Assembly (NCBI RefSeq): GCF_000524195.1
Contig: NW_020170400.1
Span: 334,026 to 398,025 of the forward strand
From: Echinococcus granulosus
Taxonomy: Eukaryota; Platyhelminthes; Cestoda; Cyclophyllidea; Taeniidae
Length of the DNA stretch: 64,000 nt
Direction of reading: 5' to 3'
Positions 1-12,054 of the stretch are shown here, piece after piece (the stretch's first letter is position 1; every line of letters begins with the position of its first letter). A program made the position numbers and the translations under genes. The notes beneath the pieces are model-generated. The model was given only the letters and a program-made list of their open reading frames with translations, searched no databases and was not told the origin of the DNA.

Positions 1-1375
1 GAACAAAGAAGAGGAAATTGGTGTGCACTTCACTGTCTTGAGTGGTTACTAAATATAATAGGGTCGAAATTTTGCCGTAAGGCATCTGTATCTTTTTTTT
101 GATCGGTCAAAAATATTTTGTAAGTGAATGAATTTTTGCCTAACACAGGAAATGAAGCAAATAAGCGTAAATCACACAAAGATATTCTGCGACATTAACT
201 TTCCAACTTTATAGATCGGTACTCTTGTTTGATCGCGATTCCTTTTTGACAAAATTTCCACATTCTTTACTGAACCTAACGGAAGCAAAACAATAATTTA
301 CTAAACAACATTAAAGTTTTGAGATGTAGCTATTTTTTGTAAAACATGCATCTAAGCGATTTACATCCTGCTAACTTGCTATACGAGACATACGACCGGT
401 GGCGAACTGACCGATCCAGGACTACCCTTTTCTGAAACGGTGAATAGAAGCGGGTTTCCTTTTACTTCGGTGGAGAACAAACAAGGTGCGCTTGTAATGG
501 ACGTGCTTCAATCATTCCTACATCATGTACATTGAGGGAGGCGATAATAATTCGTGAAACATTATCCGTTACTTTTTCTTGCGAGGTGCGCACCAAATTT
601 CGGGTTGATGTGAGGGGCAGTGAAAGATAAGCTGAAATAAACCGCGAACGCAGTGTAAGGAAGTGAGGCATGTATGCTTCCGCCTTCCTCTCCTTCTTTT
701 TCTTAGTCGTGTCATGAAAAGTTTAGTGTCGTTGACAAGCCAGTGACAATGCCCTGGAGACTTTTAGTTGGAAACATGGGGAAATTGAATGGAAACGGAG
801 CTTGAATTCCATAAAGCGGTGTGAGACGCATTGTAATAACCCAAGAAGCGCGGGTGCAAGTTAGAGGGAATGAACTTAGCGTGTCAGTGCTACTGTGAGA
901 TTGCCTCGGTCGTTGCTTGACATTTGCGCGCAACACTTCCCTTAGTAGCCTTTCGCAACCTTCTAGGCAATTCCTAGTCTTTTTAGTCTTCTTTCCACGC
1001 TTAATTTAATTTTTATGATTTTTGACTCCAAACAAATGAAATTCTTAATTCAACCAAGTGATTCCTTTTTGACTAACAAAAAACACACGCGAGGATGTAT
1101 GTGTGAATGTCTGCCTTCCCCTTATTCCTGCTTTTTATTTTTTGCATCCGGTCAGTGCCTGATCGTTGATTTTTGGGTGAAAAAAAGGCTGTCGATACTG
1201 ATGCCTCACTTTTTTTGTTATGCAGCCTGGATGAAAAGGTTATTCCGTGTTCCATCTCTCCTTCCACATTTTGTGGGCTTGCTTTTCCAGCGCTATGTAT
1301 ATTTCGCCCTTGGGATTCTTAAAAGTGGCAAATTGAGTCTTTTTCTTACGCTTTTTGGTTCCCTTTAAATTTTAG
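1..1375. other. Non-coding stretch, probably intron of the hexosaminidase gene
   Basis: AT-rich sequence directly upstream of the first recognised hexosaminidase exon, ending in a T-rich acceptor (tttaaattttag). The exon before this one should encode the conserved L-DTSRH-type segment of GH20; I found nothing resembling it here, so this is probably intron. Open frames here look like chance frames. Confidence 0.5.
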
Positions 1376-4300
1376 GAGACTATGGCATTCAATAAACTCA
1401 ACGTCTTTCACTGGCATGTTACCGATGATCAGTCTTTCCCTTTTGTCAGCAGAACATTTCCAGAGCTTTCAAAACAGGTGAGTGGATAAAATTTCAAAGA
1501 ATAATGGGTAATTTGCGTAAGATATTCAAGTCCAGGAGGGACTTTTAAGTTTCTGTGAGGAATAGACCACAACACGGAGGAGTGGGAACTTTCGCCGTAT
1601 TTGAGAAAGCATTTTCAGTACAGCGTGATTTGTCGGTACAGCTATGGACCGTTAGGGTGGTCTACCTCGTTAGTAGTGTTGAATCACTGACCCTCATGTA
1701 ATTTGTCTCCCTTTATCCTATTTTCGAGTCCAAATTAAAGCGCTGTAGTCGGATGTCGATACATGTAATAGCGCCTTTCCTTTCTAATGATCCCGTTCAC
1801 TCGGCCCTGTTGATGAGATTCGGAAGACCATCTTTGTACCCATCTTGCATAACCTTTCTATAAGCTTTAATGCACGTCCATGATTGTGTTGTGCTCACCT
1901 TTTCCAAGGGCAGATTTGTCCGTCTCCTGTGCAATTATGTCAAGTTTGCGGGTCAACTAAATATTCACAGGATTTATTGCTCTACCCTGAACTAGGAACG
2001 AAATGACATGGCAGACATATGGCATTAAATTCCCCAAACGCCTGACTGCTGAGCGGGCGATCGTGACACTACTAAAACACATTGAGCTTGAAGTCTTTTT
2101 TGGATATGAGTAGACATTCACCAACCTCGCCTTCTTGTCTTTGTTCCAAAGGCACGCTGTTCCCATGCCTCCACGGCTATCGTTACCATATCGTCTTGGC
2201 TAACGGTAATGTGAGACAGCCGCTATTGAAAGGGCACGCTGGTCGCATACATCTTCAGTACCATATATCTATTCTTCCTGAGGAGAACAAAAGTCTCGGT
2301 TTCATTTAAATATGGATCTTACCTTAGACTGATGTCAAAATTCCTTAATTTCTTTGCTGTTATTTCATGCAAACACTAAAACCCGAATTTGGGAAAACTG
2401 ATTTCTAGCTATGTGTTATTGGCCGTGACATGTAAATAATTTGCTTCAGTAGCTAGGCAAAATCACATGAAATGGGTATGTTTAGCTTGTAAACTAGATT
2501 GTGGAAAAAACAGAATCAGCCTGATTGAACCGATTGCCTATTTTGTCCTTTAATTACCTTTTTTGCTTAAAGCAACTTCCTTAATTTAAGGCTGTCAAAA
2601 ATTTAGGTGGAGGCAGATGGAATGCTCACCGTGTAATAACTTTCAATCTTTCCGACCATTGTTCGCCAATTCGCAAAAATCACTTGTGGGATTTTTAGTT
2701 TCCGTTCTCCCACCAAATTGCCTGTGGTAGTAATGACAGCTGCTGCAGCTTGCTGGAAGTTAGAAGGACTCCGTACTTACTGCACCGGTACCTCTGTTCG
2801 TTTAAACTTATGAAATCTACCATAGGGCGTAAAGCTGACACCTTATAGTTCAGTGTTATGACGATTTTGACCCTCCTTTCTTTGCTTAAATTCATCTGCA
2901 GATCTTTAAATGAAACGACTAAGCTTGTCCTTATTTGAAAGTAAATCGTGGAAAATGGGGAAATTTTGCAAATTCTCGAGTCCCAATAGCATGGTTTTAC
3001 AAGATAACCAATCATATTGTGTACTACTCAGTACTATTTATTATAACTAACGTAGCTCCAGATACTCCTGAATATTACCGACATTAGCGTCTTGAGGGAT
3101 CGCGAAAGCCGTAGTTAAGTTGTCCCGAAATGAAAGCGGATTTACCATTAATGGAGTCCGGACAGTTAAGCGCATGTTGAAAACTGGGCAGTTGAAAGTG
3201 CTTTGAAACAAAGGGCTGGTAGGAATATGCAGCCTTCTACTCAATGTTGCTACGTGCACCACTCATACCTACATTTGATGCCTCTTTTGTCACAGTTAAT
3301 TTTAAACATTGCAGTAAGTGTTCTCTAGTTAAGAATCCTTTGTTCTTCTTGTCTGATTATATTAACGATACCCATCCATTTTAACCCTTTTAATTGTCTA
3401 ATTTTCTACTTTTGGCCTATTTAGAGCCCCTTTAGTTGCACTAAACACATTTCTATAATTAAAGCGTGTACAATTAAAGGTTTCCTAATTTCAGACATTC
3501 ACTTAGCAGTCGAAATACGAATGGTTCTACGAGGCATAAGAATTTGGCTGACATGGTTTCACCCTTGTAGTCGTTGTCATGGGCAGTATTCCGAATTGCT
3601 TTCAGGATGTTTGTATGCTGTTAATACGCATATAAGTATCTTGATCGGATAACTGATCAGGCGTACGATTTTTGTCGAAAAATTGCTCCATAGTCACAAC
3701 TTTATTGTTATGTTAACCTTTGCATTTTTTACATAGGCAGCCTATAATTCAAAGATGGTCTACACCCATGACGACGTACGGGAAATCGTCGAATTTGCAC
3801 GGGTTCGCGGCATTCGTGTGATTCCGGAATTTGACATACCGGGTGAGGCATTATCACTGTCTTCTTTTCAATCCTTTGACTTTGATTCCTCGAATTGACA
3901 AGTACCCCAGGGCTGTAAAATCCAAATTGTCCTTTGGAACCTTCCGTAAAATGTTTTTTTTTTGCAATTGCTTCTAGGTGTAATCAAAGCCCACCTTAAA
4001 ATTTATCTTGGAAGTCAATTTAATAAAATTGAGTGTATTACTTGGCTAATCATTGCAAAAGTTGGTCAAATGTATTTCATCTATTGGCTCCATCGACTTC
4101 TTGAAGTATTTGGAATACTCGTACCGTGATTTTTTAACTCAAACTATCAACAAATGACCACAGCTTCTGCATGTCTACTAGTTTTGTGTGCAAATTCAGC
4201 TCTTGACATATTTGATGTCAGGCTGTTTCAGCTACAAGTCGGCCATCCAGCCCAAGTTGTTTCACTGTTATGTTGTCACTGGTTTTTTTACAACAGAGCA

Positions 4301-7300
4301 GTAAGACTAATCATTTCCAATGCAAGATCCCCCACATCCAATGCATCCCTTTAAACTTTACCAATTTGCTTGTGACACACCGAAATGCCATACATTACCT
4401 TCAACTGGTGGAGAACACGCCCCACATTTTTTTGACACTGGGACTCAGATGGAAAAACTGGGCCGTTAAGCATTCTGATGTAATAATTGCCGGATAAGTA
4501 TTTAAACTAGATCTTTGCGAGCTCCTTACAGCCAGCATTTGTATTGGTGTCAGAGAACTTGTGTCCTAACATGGTAGGTTTGCCTCTTGCTGAATGTTCA
4601 TTTTTGAGTACTTTGTACTTCTGAGTGAATGCGATAAAAGTGGGAGCGATTTTTGAGGTGAAACCTAGGTTAGGCATTACATTCAAGAATTTAAACATGG
4701 ATGAAATGACGATGGGGCTGTGCGAGAAAAAAAATATCGCAGGCCTCGACAAGCTTGAAACTGGGTCCGCATTAAATAGTCCAATCGAACTAAAAGATGA
4801 ACATCCAAAAAGTTGCAGCTTTTCCCTACTCATCGCGGAAATTGTGCCTCCGAAAGGAGAAAGTGACAACTTCTTGTGCTTACTATTAAGGAATGTGTCA
4901 ATGCTTATGGTAAAATGAAGTTTTCCACGGAATCCACTTTTGTCAATTTCGTCTACTTTTGTAGAGTAAACTCCCTTTTGAGTGTTACAATGCCTACGAA
5001 AAACCTTATACATGACATTTGTGCTTATTTGGGTAGTATTTATGTTATTTGAGAAACTGAGCGCATGCCATGGATGCTAGATCTTCCACAAGTTTTATCC
5101 CCACATACATTGGAAATGATGAAAACGGCGGCAAAAGTGCTGGGCGATCATGTCCTGATGTGCCTAAAATGTGGGCTGTTTCTGTAGATTGATATAAATG
5201 CCCAACTCTGGGATAAAATAGTCCACAAAACTTATGCATTAATTGGAACAAATCAAATAACTTAGTGTTATGTCATGCGCTGAGACGATAGAGAGACCTC
5301 CAGAGTGGATGGATAGAATGGGGATTGAGTTTAGCCTCCATTTCAACCGTTTAAATGTATGTATTTCAAAGGATTCAGCAACCCTTATTTTGGTAAGAAA
5401 ATTAGCCTCATTTCAAGTTCTTGGAATCTCCAATCTGTGCCTTCCAAAAATTGCATTAATAGAAGGATGCTTTTAACAAATTTACTTTTAATCCTTAATA
5501 GGTCACACTAGATCGTGGTCACTCTCGCACCCAGAGATCTTTGCAAAGTGCTACGACATGGAGAACGAGTCGCCCTTCTATGGAGGTCTGGATCCGAGCA
5601 AAAATGAAACCCTGGAATTTCTTGCGGCCCTTTTCAAGGAAATTGTAGAACTCTTCCCAGATAGCACTCTTCACATGGGTTTCGATGAGGTCGAGTTCAA
5701 CTGCTGGTTAGTGAGTGTGACAGAAAGGAGCTTTCTTCTAAGCAACAGTTTTGACATCCTTAATTGTCCTTGTAGGTCATCAAATCCCGCTATAAAGAAA
5801 TTTATGCTGGACAACGGAATGGTTTCTCCGATAGACATTTTTAAGATATTTACCGTGAGGTATGTCATTCAGTCAAGACTTCATTTCCGACTGTATTTCA
5901 TTTGACAGATCGAAATAGTAGCTTATTCCAACGCTTTTCAGGCTTTTGAATAGAATCCAGGAAGCAGCTAAACGTGTAACATTGACAGGTCAAAGACGAT
6001 TCATCTTTTGGCAGGAGGTATTTGATAATGGTCTCAAGGTATGCCCCAGTCCTGTTTATTTCCAAAAATACACAACAGTTTTCGAAAAACCTACCGGGAG
6101 GGTGTTGATTTGTGTATAGGTGCCCAATAATTCACTAATTCACTTGTGGAAAGATTTGAACTCTATCCCTGGCTACTTTGGATTTCAAGCTATTGTCTCC
6201 AAAGGCTGGTACCTCGATTCTTATCTCAAGCCTTCCGAATGGATTGGATACTATGAGAATGAGATCTATCCATGTAAGTTTGTCCCAATGTGTATATTTC
6301 TACAAGTACAGCTAAAAAAATATTGAAAATCAGTGTCATAAAGTGCGTCGACAACTGTTATAAACTGGGGTGGCCATTTTATGACCTAGAGTTCCCACGT
6401 GCCAGTTTCTTGATCCTATCGAGGCCTTCAACCAGTGATAAGTGATAGATAAAGACATCACAACGGACGTCTTCATTGACCCACGTAATGAGCGCGCAAT
6501 GTAGGTACGGTCAGTATGTGCATGGTGTATCTGGTGACTATAGGACAGACCCTGTCTGAGAACGGGTCTGCCTTTGAGTTGCCCCTCAGTGCTTTCATTT
6601 CCGCGTATGTATAGTAACTAACCTTCGAGTATTTAGAAGGAGTGGTAGAGTACATCCCTCCCGCACAAGGGCCAATCAGGCAGGACTTAGCAATAGCATG
6701 GCTCTCTATAATGTTTGGAAACTAGTAATCACTTGGGCCCCCTAAAAAACCCAGCAGAAACATATTTCCAGGGTTGCAGATGCCCCTAGCACAGGAAGTG
6801 TAGATCTGGCCGTTTTTAAATTGTAAATCTTTCCACTTTTTCGTAGCATCGCACTTCTATCCCGATGTAAATGCTAATTTTGAACCTAAAAACGTGATCG
6901 GTGGAGAGGCTTGCATGTGGATTGAATGGCAGTCGGAAGAAACTGTAATCCAACGAATATGGTAGGTCTATTCTAGAACAGTTGCTACTTAAATGTTATA
7001 AGTAGGCCCCGCTTGCCCTTACACGTGTGATTTTTCAGGCCTGTAACCAGTGCAATAGCAGAACGGCTTTGGTACTATAGGACGCCAAACCCGGATGAAT
7101 TCGGTCCGCGTTTGGAAGAACAGCGTTGTCGCCTTCTTCGGTGAGTTAAAGCCCTCTTTAAATTGGTTAATGTTTGTCTTACTCTCTTGATGATTGGCTG
7201 CTTTAACGTAGACCACCTTCCAGCTCCTACTATGGAAAATTTTATTGTTTGTAATCGCTTAATATTGAATCTATTTGTAAGAATAGGAAATGCATCTATT

Positions 7301-7875
7301 GGGTAACTTCAATCCTGTCATAAATTTCACACACACATTTTAATTGACTTCTTGAAAGATTAGATTAAGTATATTTCTAGTCGATCATCAACAGTCGAGG
7401 CATGAGATTACATATACAGCCAAAAATCACGAGGTTTGACACTCCACATTACAGACGCGGCGTTCCGGTGGGCGTTGCCAGCGGTCCCGGTATGTGTCCA
7501 TTGCCCTCAGGTCCCGACGGCGACATCTCTCCTTTCGATCTCATCAAAATCGGAGCGATTGGCACCATCACCAGCGGCGAATATATCCACCATCTGGAGA
7601 TACGTAAAATTCTCCTCCTCATCTTCTGCGGCCTGGCACTCTTCACCGCTGGCTACTTCGCAGGACGCCAAGGTCTGGCAGCTCACCTTTCTCGTGTCTT
7701 GAAAACGCTCTCCACCAATAACTTTGGTATTACTCGTACCTCTAGACTTGCTCGATTTCGAACATATACATTTAATGCTCTTTTCATCTGTTTCTCGACG
7801 TTTATTGCTATTCTGCTTCTCGTCTCAAGTACCCCTCATACCAGTGGGCTAGTGGGTTCGAGTTCCCTTGGTTAG
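1376..7875 (+). CDS. HEX: Beta-N-acetylhexosaminidase (GH20), 3' part, with C-terminal membrane extension
   Basis: Glycoside hydrolase family 20 enzyme that removes terminal N-acetylhexosamine from glycoconjugates, normally in the lysosome. Nine in-phase exons: 1376-1477, 3737-3842, 5502-5706, 5776-5859, 5942-6038, 6120-6273, 6847-6961, 7039-7140 and 7395-7875. Family motifs appear in order: [31 protein letters not shown], the catalytic Asp-Glu pair in [36 protein letters not shown] and AIAERLW. The segment encoding the N-terminal domain and signal peptide lies upstream of the window. Vertebrate HEXA/HEXB end soon after the (R)RG motif with a Cys-containing tail; here the last exon continues about 155 codons, with a hydrophobic stretch from [19 protein letters not shown] and a second one near the end. 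That extension suggests a membrane-anchored form (inference). The residue before the catalytic pair is Phe where HEXA/HEXB have Gly. The family call is secure; the exact paralogue is not. Confidence 0.93.
1478..5501 (+). other. Two long introns of the hexosaminidase gene
   Basis: Positions 1478-3736 and 3843-5501 lie between exons that join in correct phase. Both begin with gtgag and end with ag. Open frames in them, including one antisense of about 168 codons at 4507-5013, have biased composition and resemble no family I know. I see no mobile element in them. Confidence 0.7.
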
Positions 7876-9464
7876 ACGTCTGTTTGCCTCTACCAGATTT
7901 TCAATTTTTGCGCCACTGGTGGAGAACTGCTTTATTTATCTCCACTACTATTTTTAATTTTGTTACCCCTTGCAGTTGGGATTTACTGCTGAGTTACTTG
8001 CCCATAGCATATCTCCTTACCGCCCCATGCTGTCTGCGCCCCTTTGAAATATATGCATGCAAAGAACCTTTTCATCTATCGGTATTGGGATGAGCTAATG
8101 GTTATTTGAGCGGGATATTTACTTTATCTCCAGCGCTTGTAGTTACGGGGAGCGCTCGAGACTTCCTACATTACACTGTAAAAGGGACACTGCCTTGATG
8201 GCGCTACAGGCACATCTGTTGCGAACCATTCCATGCACCGTTCAAGATGCCGCGCATCAGCATTGATGCATGCACGTACCAGTATGTGGGGTAAAGCTTC
8301 TTGTGAACAGGGACTAAAGAATTGAACCCACAGGAGGCGCCAAGAACGGCATTAATGCTGCAAATGACCCAAGCATGATCATGTACACCTAGTCCGTGGA
8401 TTCAAAGCCGACTGTTAGACAGCAAAGGCTACGAATCTTCCAGTTCGCGAATACCTGGAGGCGCACTCCGGGTACTAAGACCGCTACTCACTCTTGGCAG
8501 GCCTGTGGCAGACTATCCTCCGCCGGGACTGCTCTCCATATAGTGACAGTGATGTAATCAGAACTGATGTTGAGAAATGGCGTCTTAATTCCTTTTCCCC
8601 CACAAAACCGAAGGTGCCGATTTAAATTAAAAACCTTTCGCGTGTTCTGAGGGAGCTATTAGTCCTTTGCACGCTCATTCGAAGTAGACGTTTGCCTCCT
8701 CAGTTTCGCCGAATTTGGATTTAGGATTTGAAACTGCTCTACGGTCTAGTTTCAACAATCACCCATCTGGTTTAGTAATTCTTCGGGAGCTAGGGTAATT
8801 TTCGCGTCCCAACCCCTTTTGCATTCCATGATCATTTCAAGATTAGCCACATATCGTAAGTAACGCAGATCAGCCCAACCTACTTGTTAGTCACTAGGCC
8901 ACCGACAGATATCTATTCAGCCCGACTGGTGAAAAGTAGGGAACGGAAAGATTAAACGCGGCCCTCAAGAATCCTCTTGATGAAAACAACCCACCAAATA
9001 ATGGACGACAGTTGTCCAGTAGGAGGTCGAGCCATTACATCAATTGGAAATAACCCCCCCCCCCCCTCCAGTGACGCAAACTTCACGAACAATAGGACGG
9101 GCGTAGGATGCGACATACTTTGAGATAAACCAACTTGTTAATTGATAGCGTAATCCAGTGCAAGCCGTTCCGTCACGATATCCCGGCAGACTCCACATGG
9201 GTAATTTGAATCTTGCTTCGCAATCCTGTATGAGAACCCAACCAACAGACTCCCCTCCTATCTAATCAATTATTCCAGTGAAAATATCAACAAAAATGAG
9301 ACCTGCAAAGATCGTCAAAGCGAATAAATTTGCTTTAATCCTTGAGTTCATAGATAATGAGTTATTAAGGCCCGTCAGATGGTCTGAGGCACCAATTCCG
9401 AACTGATTCTTGGTTGTCAAGATATTCAACCACCGGAAATTCCCAATATTTTCTTATAATACAT
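7876..9464. other. Intergenic region with no recognised gene
   Basis: No recognisable coding exon on either strand. It contains a run of 13 C at 9054-9066. Parts such as 8130-8560 are richer in GC than their surroundings and could be decayed repeats, but I see no terminal repeats. Confidence 0.5.
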
Positions 9465-9469
9465 AAAAA

Positions 9470-9615
9470 CACGACTACCTTAAATTCCAAAGGTAACATT
9501 TGCAGGACGACGGCGAGTGTTGTGACCAAAAGTGCTAAGGAACTTTCCGAATAAAAAAACATGCCAAAAACAAGAACAGTGAAATATGCCGCCAGGAGAG
9601 TCCATCGCAAAATCT
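9470..9615 (-). CDS. Possible internal exon of an unassigned membrane protein
   Basis: On the minus strand an open segment of about 47 codons is bounded by an acceptor-like gtcacag and a donor-like aag|gtagtc. It starts EEILRWTLLAAYF and contains two hydrophobic stretches separated by FYSESS, a pattern expected of a small multi-span membrane protein. A further acceptor-like site (ctttgcag, near 9312-9320) could lead to a short terminal exon reading VSFLLIFSLE then stop. I could not find the preceding exon with confidence and do not recognise the family. It may be a real small gene between hexosaminidase and RPL21 or a chance frame. A frame on the opposite strand (9586-10008) looks less protein-like. 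Confidence 0.3.
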
Positions 9616-10474
9616 CCTCCTGTGACTACAAATATTGGGAAGATCTGTTATAACGTAATAAAGCTCCCTTCAGATCACAAAAAACAGCGAATGCAATGCA
9701 AAGTGACAGTAAAAAACCTCCCACGGAGCTCACCCGCTTTTAACAAAAAAGGCCGTCTTGTTGGTCACTCGGTAGACTCATTCAATTTCCTAATCATAAG
9801 TAAAAATCAAGCGACTGTAAACTTCACTCCGAATTATGGACAAGAGAAATGCACAGTCAAATTCCGTCGGATAAAATATGAAAAAAATCCATCTCCGAGG
9901 GTTGGTGAAAGGCATACAAACTCAGCAACCGAGCATCATTGGAGACGAGAACGAAGAGAGCATCCCTCAGCGACGGACAACGCCACCATCGCTGAGTTCC
10001 TACGTTGATAACTGGAGACCTAAGCTTATTCAGGCAAACAAGCTATGACAGTCTCACGCAAATACAAACCTACTGCTCACTGCATAAGCGAGGGAACATC
10101 CAAAACGAATGATCAAAAAAGACCTCCCATCAACTTGTGTAAATCTGCACCCCATCTGAAGGCTAAAAACCATTTAAACAGTTCGATGCAAACGGTTGTC
10201 ACAAAGACATAAGGTTTTCAATTACCAAAGTAGCTTTAAAAAATCAAATTGTAGGCTTGTTCACTCAACGTTAGAAAGGCCAACAAGCCTCTTAAGCATA
10301 CATGAAGAGAAACCGGATGCGGGGAAATCAATCTGAACCAAGACTCTATAATGCAACGGCAAAAAGAGGTCGAATTTGAAACACCAAGTAAAAGGCATAA
10401 AACAGAAATAACAACACAACAACCGCGTCAAACCAGGGAGAAGAGCAACATCCTAGTACAAATAGACACTTTAC
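9616..10474. other. Intergenic region between the possible membrane-protein exon and RPL21
   Basis: No exon I can defend. It must hold the 3' untranslated sequence of the minus-strand RPL21 gene next to 10474, but I see no canonical AATAAA at a convincing distance. Confidence 0.4.
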
Positions 10475-10990
10475 TTATGCAATTAATTCGTACGGAAGGG
10501 GTTGGAGAGTAACAACTGGCTGGGCACGCGTACGCACAAGATGCGCAGGGCGGGGTCCCACGGGTTCACGCTTAAGGCTGTAATGAACACCTTTCTCCTT
10601 CGCCAACTTCCGCTTTTCATCATTTTCCTTCACTCGCTTAAGGAACTCAAGCCGGCACTTGCTGGGGCGAACATGCTCAATGCGCACATTGATGCGCTTA
10701 GCAATGATACGATTCCTAAGCGCCATTCAGCTTAAGTGAAAAACATACCCAACGCGCTTATTAACGATCACGCCAACGGCATGCTTGGTAACGTTGAAAA
10801 CGCGACCCGTCTTCCCATGATAGCTCTTGTGGGGCATACCCTTTTGAACACCACCATCACCAACAATGTCTACGATATCTCCACGCCTGTAGACGCGCAT
10901 GTAAACGCTCGTGGGCAGGGTTCCATGTTTTCTGAACTTCCTAGCAAACATGTACCGCGTACCGCGGCGATAACCTTTTGTGTTCGTCAT
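10475..10990 (-). CDS. RPL21: 60S ribosomal protein L21 (eL21)
   Basis: Structural protein of the large cytosolic ribosomal subunit. Two exons on the minus strand, 10749-10990 and 10475-10715, give 160 codons plus stop, the same length as human eL21. The start reads [15 protein letters not shown], and the conserved [34 protein letters not shown] and [13 protein letters not shown] blocks follow. The intron (10716-10748) is only 33 nt, GT-AG, and its removal joins VNKRVG to NRIIAKRI exactly as in other species; without splicing the frame stops at once. A pyrimidine-rich tract and TAG directly abut the ATG, so the start codon sits at an acceptor-like site, consistent with a 5' UTR intron or spliced-leader addition. 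Confidence 0.97.
10716..10748 (-). other. 33-nt mini-intron in RPL21
   Basis: The minus-strand sequence begins gtatgt and ends gcttag. Excising it restores the conserved eL21 reading frame (phase 2 junction). Confidence 0.93.
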
Positions 10991-11044
10991 CTATTTAGTA
11001 AAAAGAAGTGTGAAACGCAAAATCAGCGTGCCCCTACCCTTTGA

Positions 11045-11854
11045 GGAGTGCGCGAACTATGCCTAGGAAAAATAAAAACAAATGAGTAAATAAAATACTA
11101 TTGTGAGTTGCTTCCTTTGCAACTATAATTGAGACATTAAAAATGCAAAATCAAAATTTTGTTAATAAATCGTTATAACATTGGCAAGATTATATGTTTT
11201 TGTAATAAGTATTGGCGTCGACATTTATTGCACTTTGTCACCGAAATAATTTTACGCTGCCAACCTACACTTTGTAGGTTTAAGTCACTGTGTGTCTTTA
11301 CTACGTACAAATACTTATAGTCCACATCATAGTAGTCTTTAAAGTAATGTGAATTAAAGCGAAAATTTTTATTAAATGCATGATTTGGCAAGTAAGTATA
11401 ACCATATAAATTTTTTTGACGAAAGAAGATGAATGGCTTAAGAAGACTACATATTTTAGCATACACTACTGTCATGGTCCATGGGTCGGCTCACCCGGCG
11501 AAGGTACAATAGTAAAGCACCTTGATAGTTCTTTTATCAAAACCGAAATCCAAACTAACAGCCAACATCTTGCTTAAGCCATGATTGCATGATGTGTCAC
11601 GAAGTACTTAACGAGTGCACTTAAAATGGGTTAATAAATATTGGATTTCCGTCTCCGCACCGCACCCTTTCCCTCCGCCCCAAAAGAGCCTGTACACAAT
11701 GATATGCAAAGCCCGTGTAAAAGCTGTAGTATTTGCGATTTATTTAGTTTACTGTCAGGCTTTAACGTCACAAAATGACTGCTTTATATGAAAACAACTG
11801 CTACAACGGGAGGGTCCAGGTGGCAGGATTGTTAGGCCCCACTCAATGCTGGCA
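11045..11854. other. AT-rich intergenic region upstream of RPL21
   Basis: Contains the RPL21 promoter region by position. A minus-strand frame of 100 codons at 11173-11475 is rich in Lys, Asn, Tyr and Phe, as expected of AT-rich random sequence, and resembles no known family. Confidence 0.45.
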
Positions 11855-11858
11855 TTTA

Positions 11859-12054
11859 TGTAATACGATAGTGGTTTATCCCTCGGTACTGGTGAGGCGC
11901 CGCTTTTGTACCTTGAATTAGCCTTTTTGTACCTCGCTGGGTGGGCTGGCCTTTTGAACCATGCCAATAGCCCACGCACCTTCTCTGCGCTGAATATATA
12001 TTCTGCCCGAGTATGGTGTCTTCTTTCGCCTTCAGGGAGTCTCCGGATGCTACA
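11859..12054 (-). mobile_element. Solo LTR, copy A (196 bp, TG...CA, TSD TTTA)
   Basis: In minus orientation it starts TGTAGCATCCGGAGACTCCC and ends CTATCGTATTACA. It is closely similar along its length to 61778-61974 and more distantly to 12645-12839. It is flanked by the direct 4-mer ttta at 11855-11858 and 12055-12058, a target-site duplication. A TATA-like atatatatt lies inside, as expected for an LTR promoter. No internal region or second LTR follows, so it is a solo LTR. An open frame across it is an artefact of the repeat. Confidence 0.82.

Noticed and set aside
1015..1368. Plus-strand ORF of 117 codons just before a hexosaminidase exon
   Set aside because: Phe/Leu/Cys-rich intron translation ending at the T-rich acceptor; not GH20-like.
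4507..5013. Minus-strand ORF of 168 codons in a hexosaminidase intron
   Set aside because: No recognisable domain; sits in an intron defined by exons that join in phase.
7845..7880. tRNA-like B box (gggttcgagttccc) at the end of the hexosaminidase exon
   Set aside because: No matching A box, acceptor stem or anticodon arm at the right spacing.
9054..9066. Run of 13 C
   Set aside because: A simple homopolymer with no associated feature; its length may also be an assembly artefact.
9586..10008. Plus-strand ORF of 140 codons
   Set aside because: Composition is not protein-like, no family is recognised, and it overlaps the more exon-like minus-strand segment.
11831..11858. Weak similarity of sequence beyond LTR A and LTR C (agcccc, gatgctggc)
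   Set aside because: It lies outside the target-site duplications, so it is probably coincidence and not part of the element.
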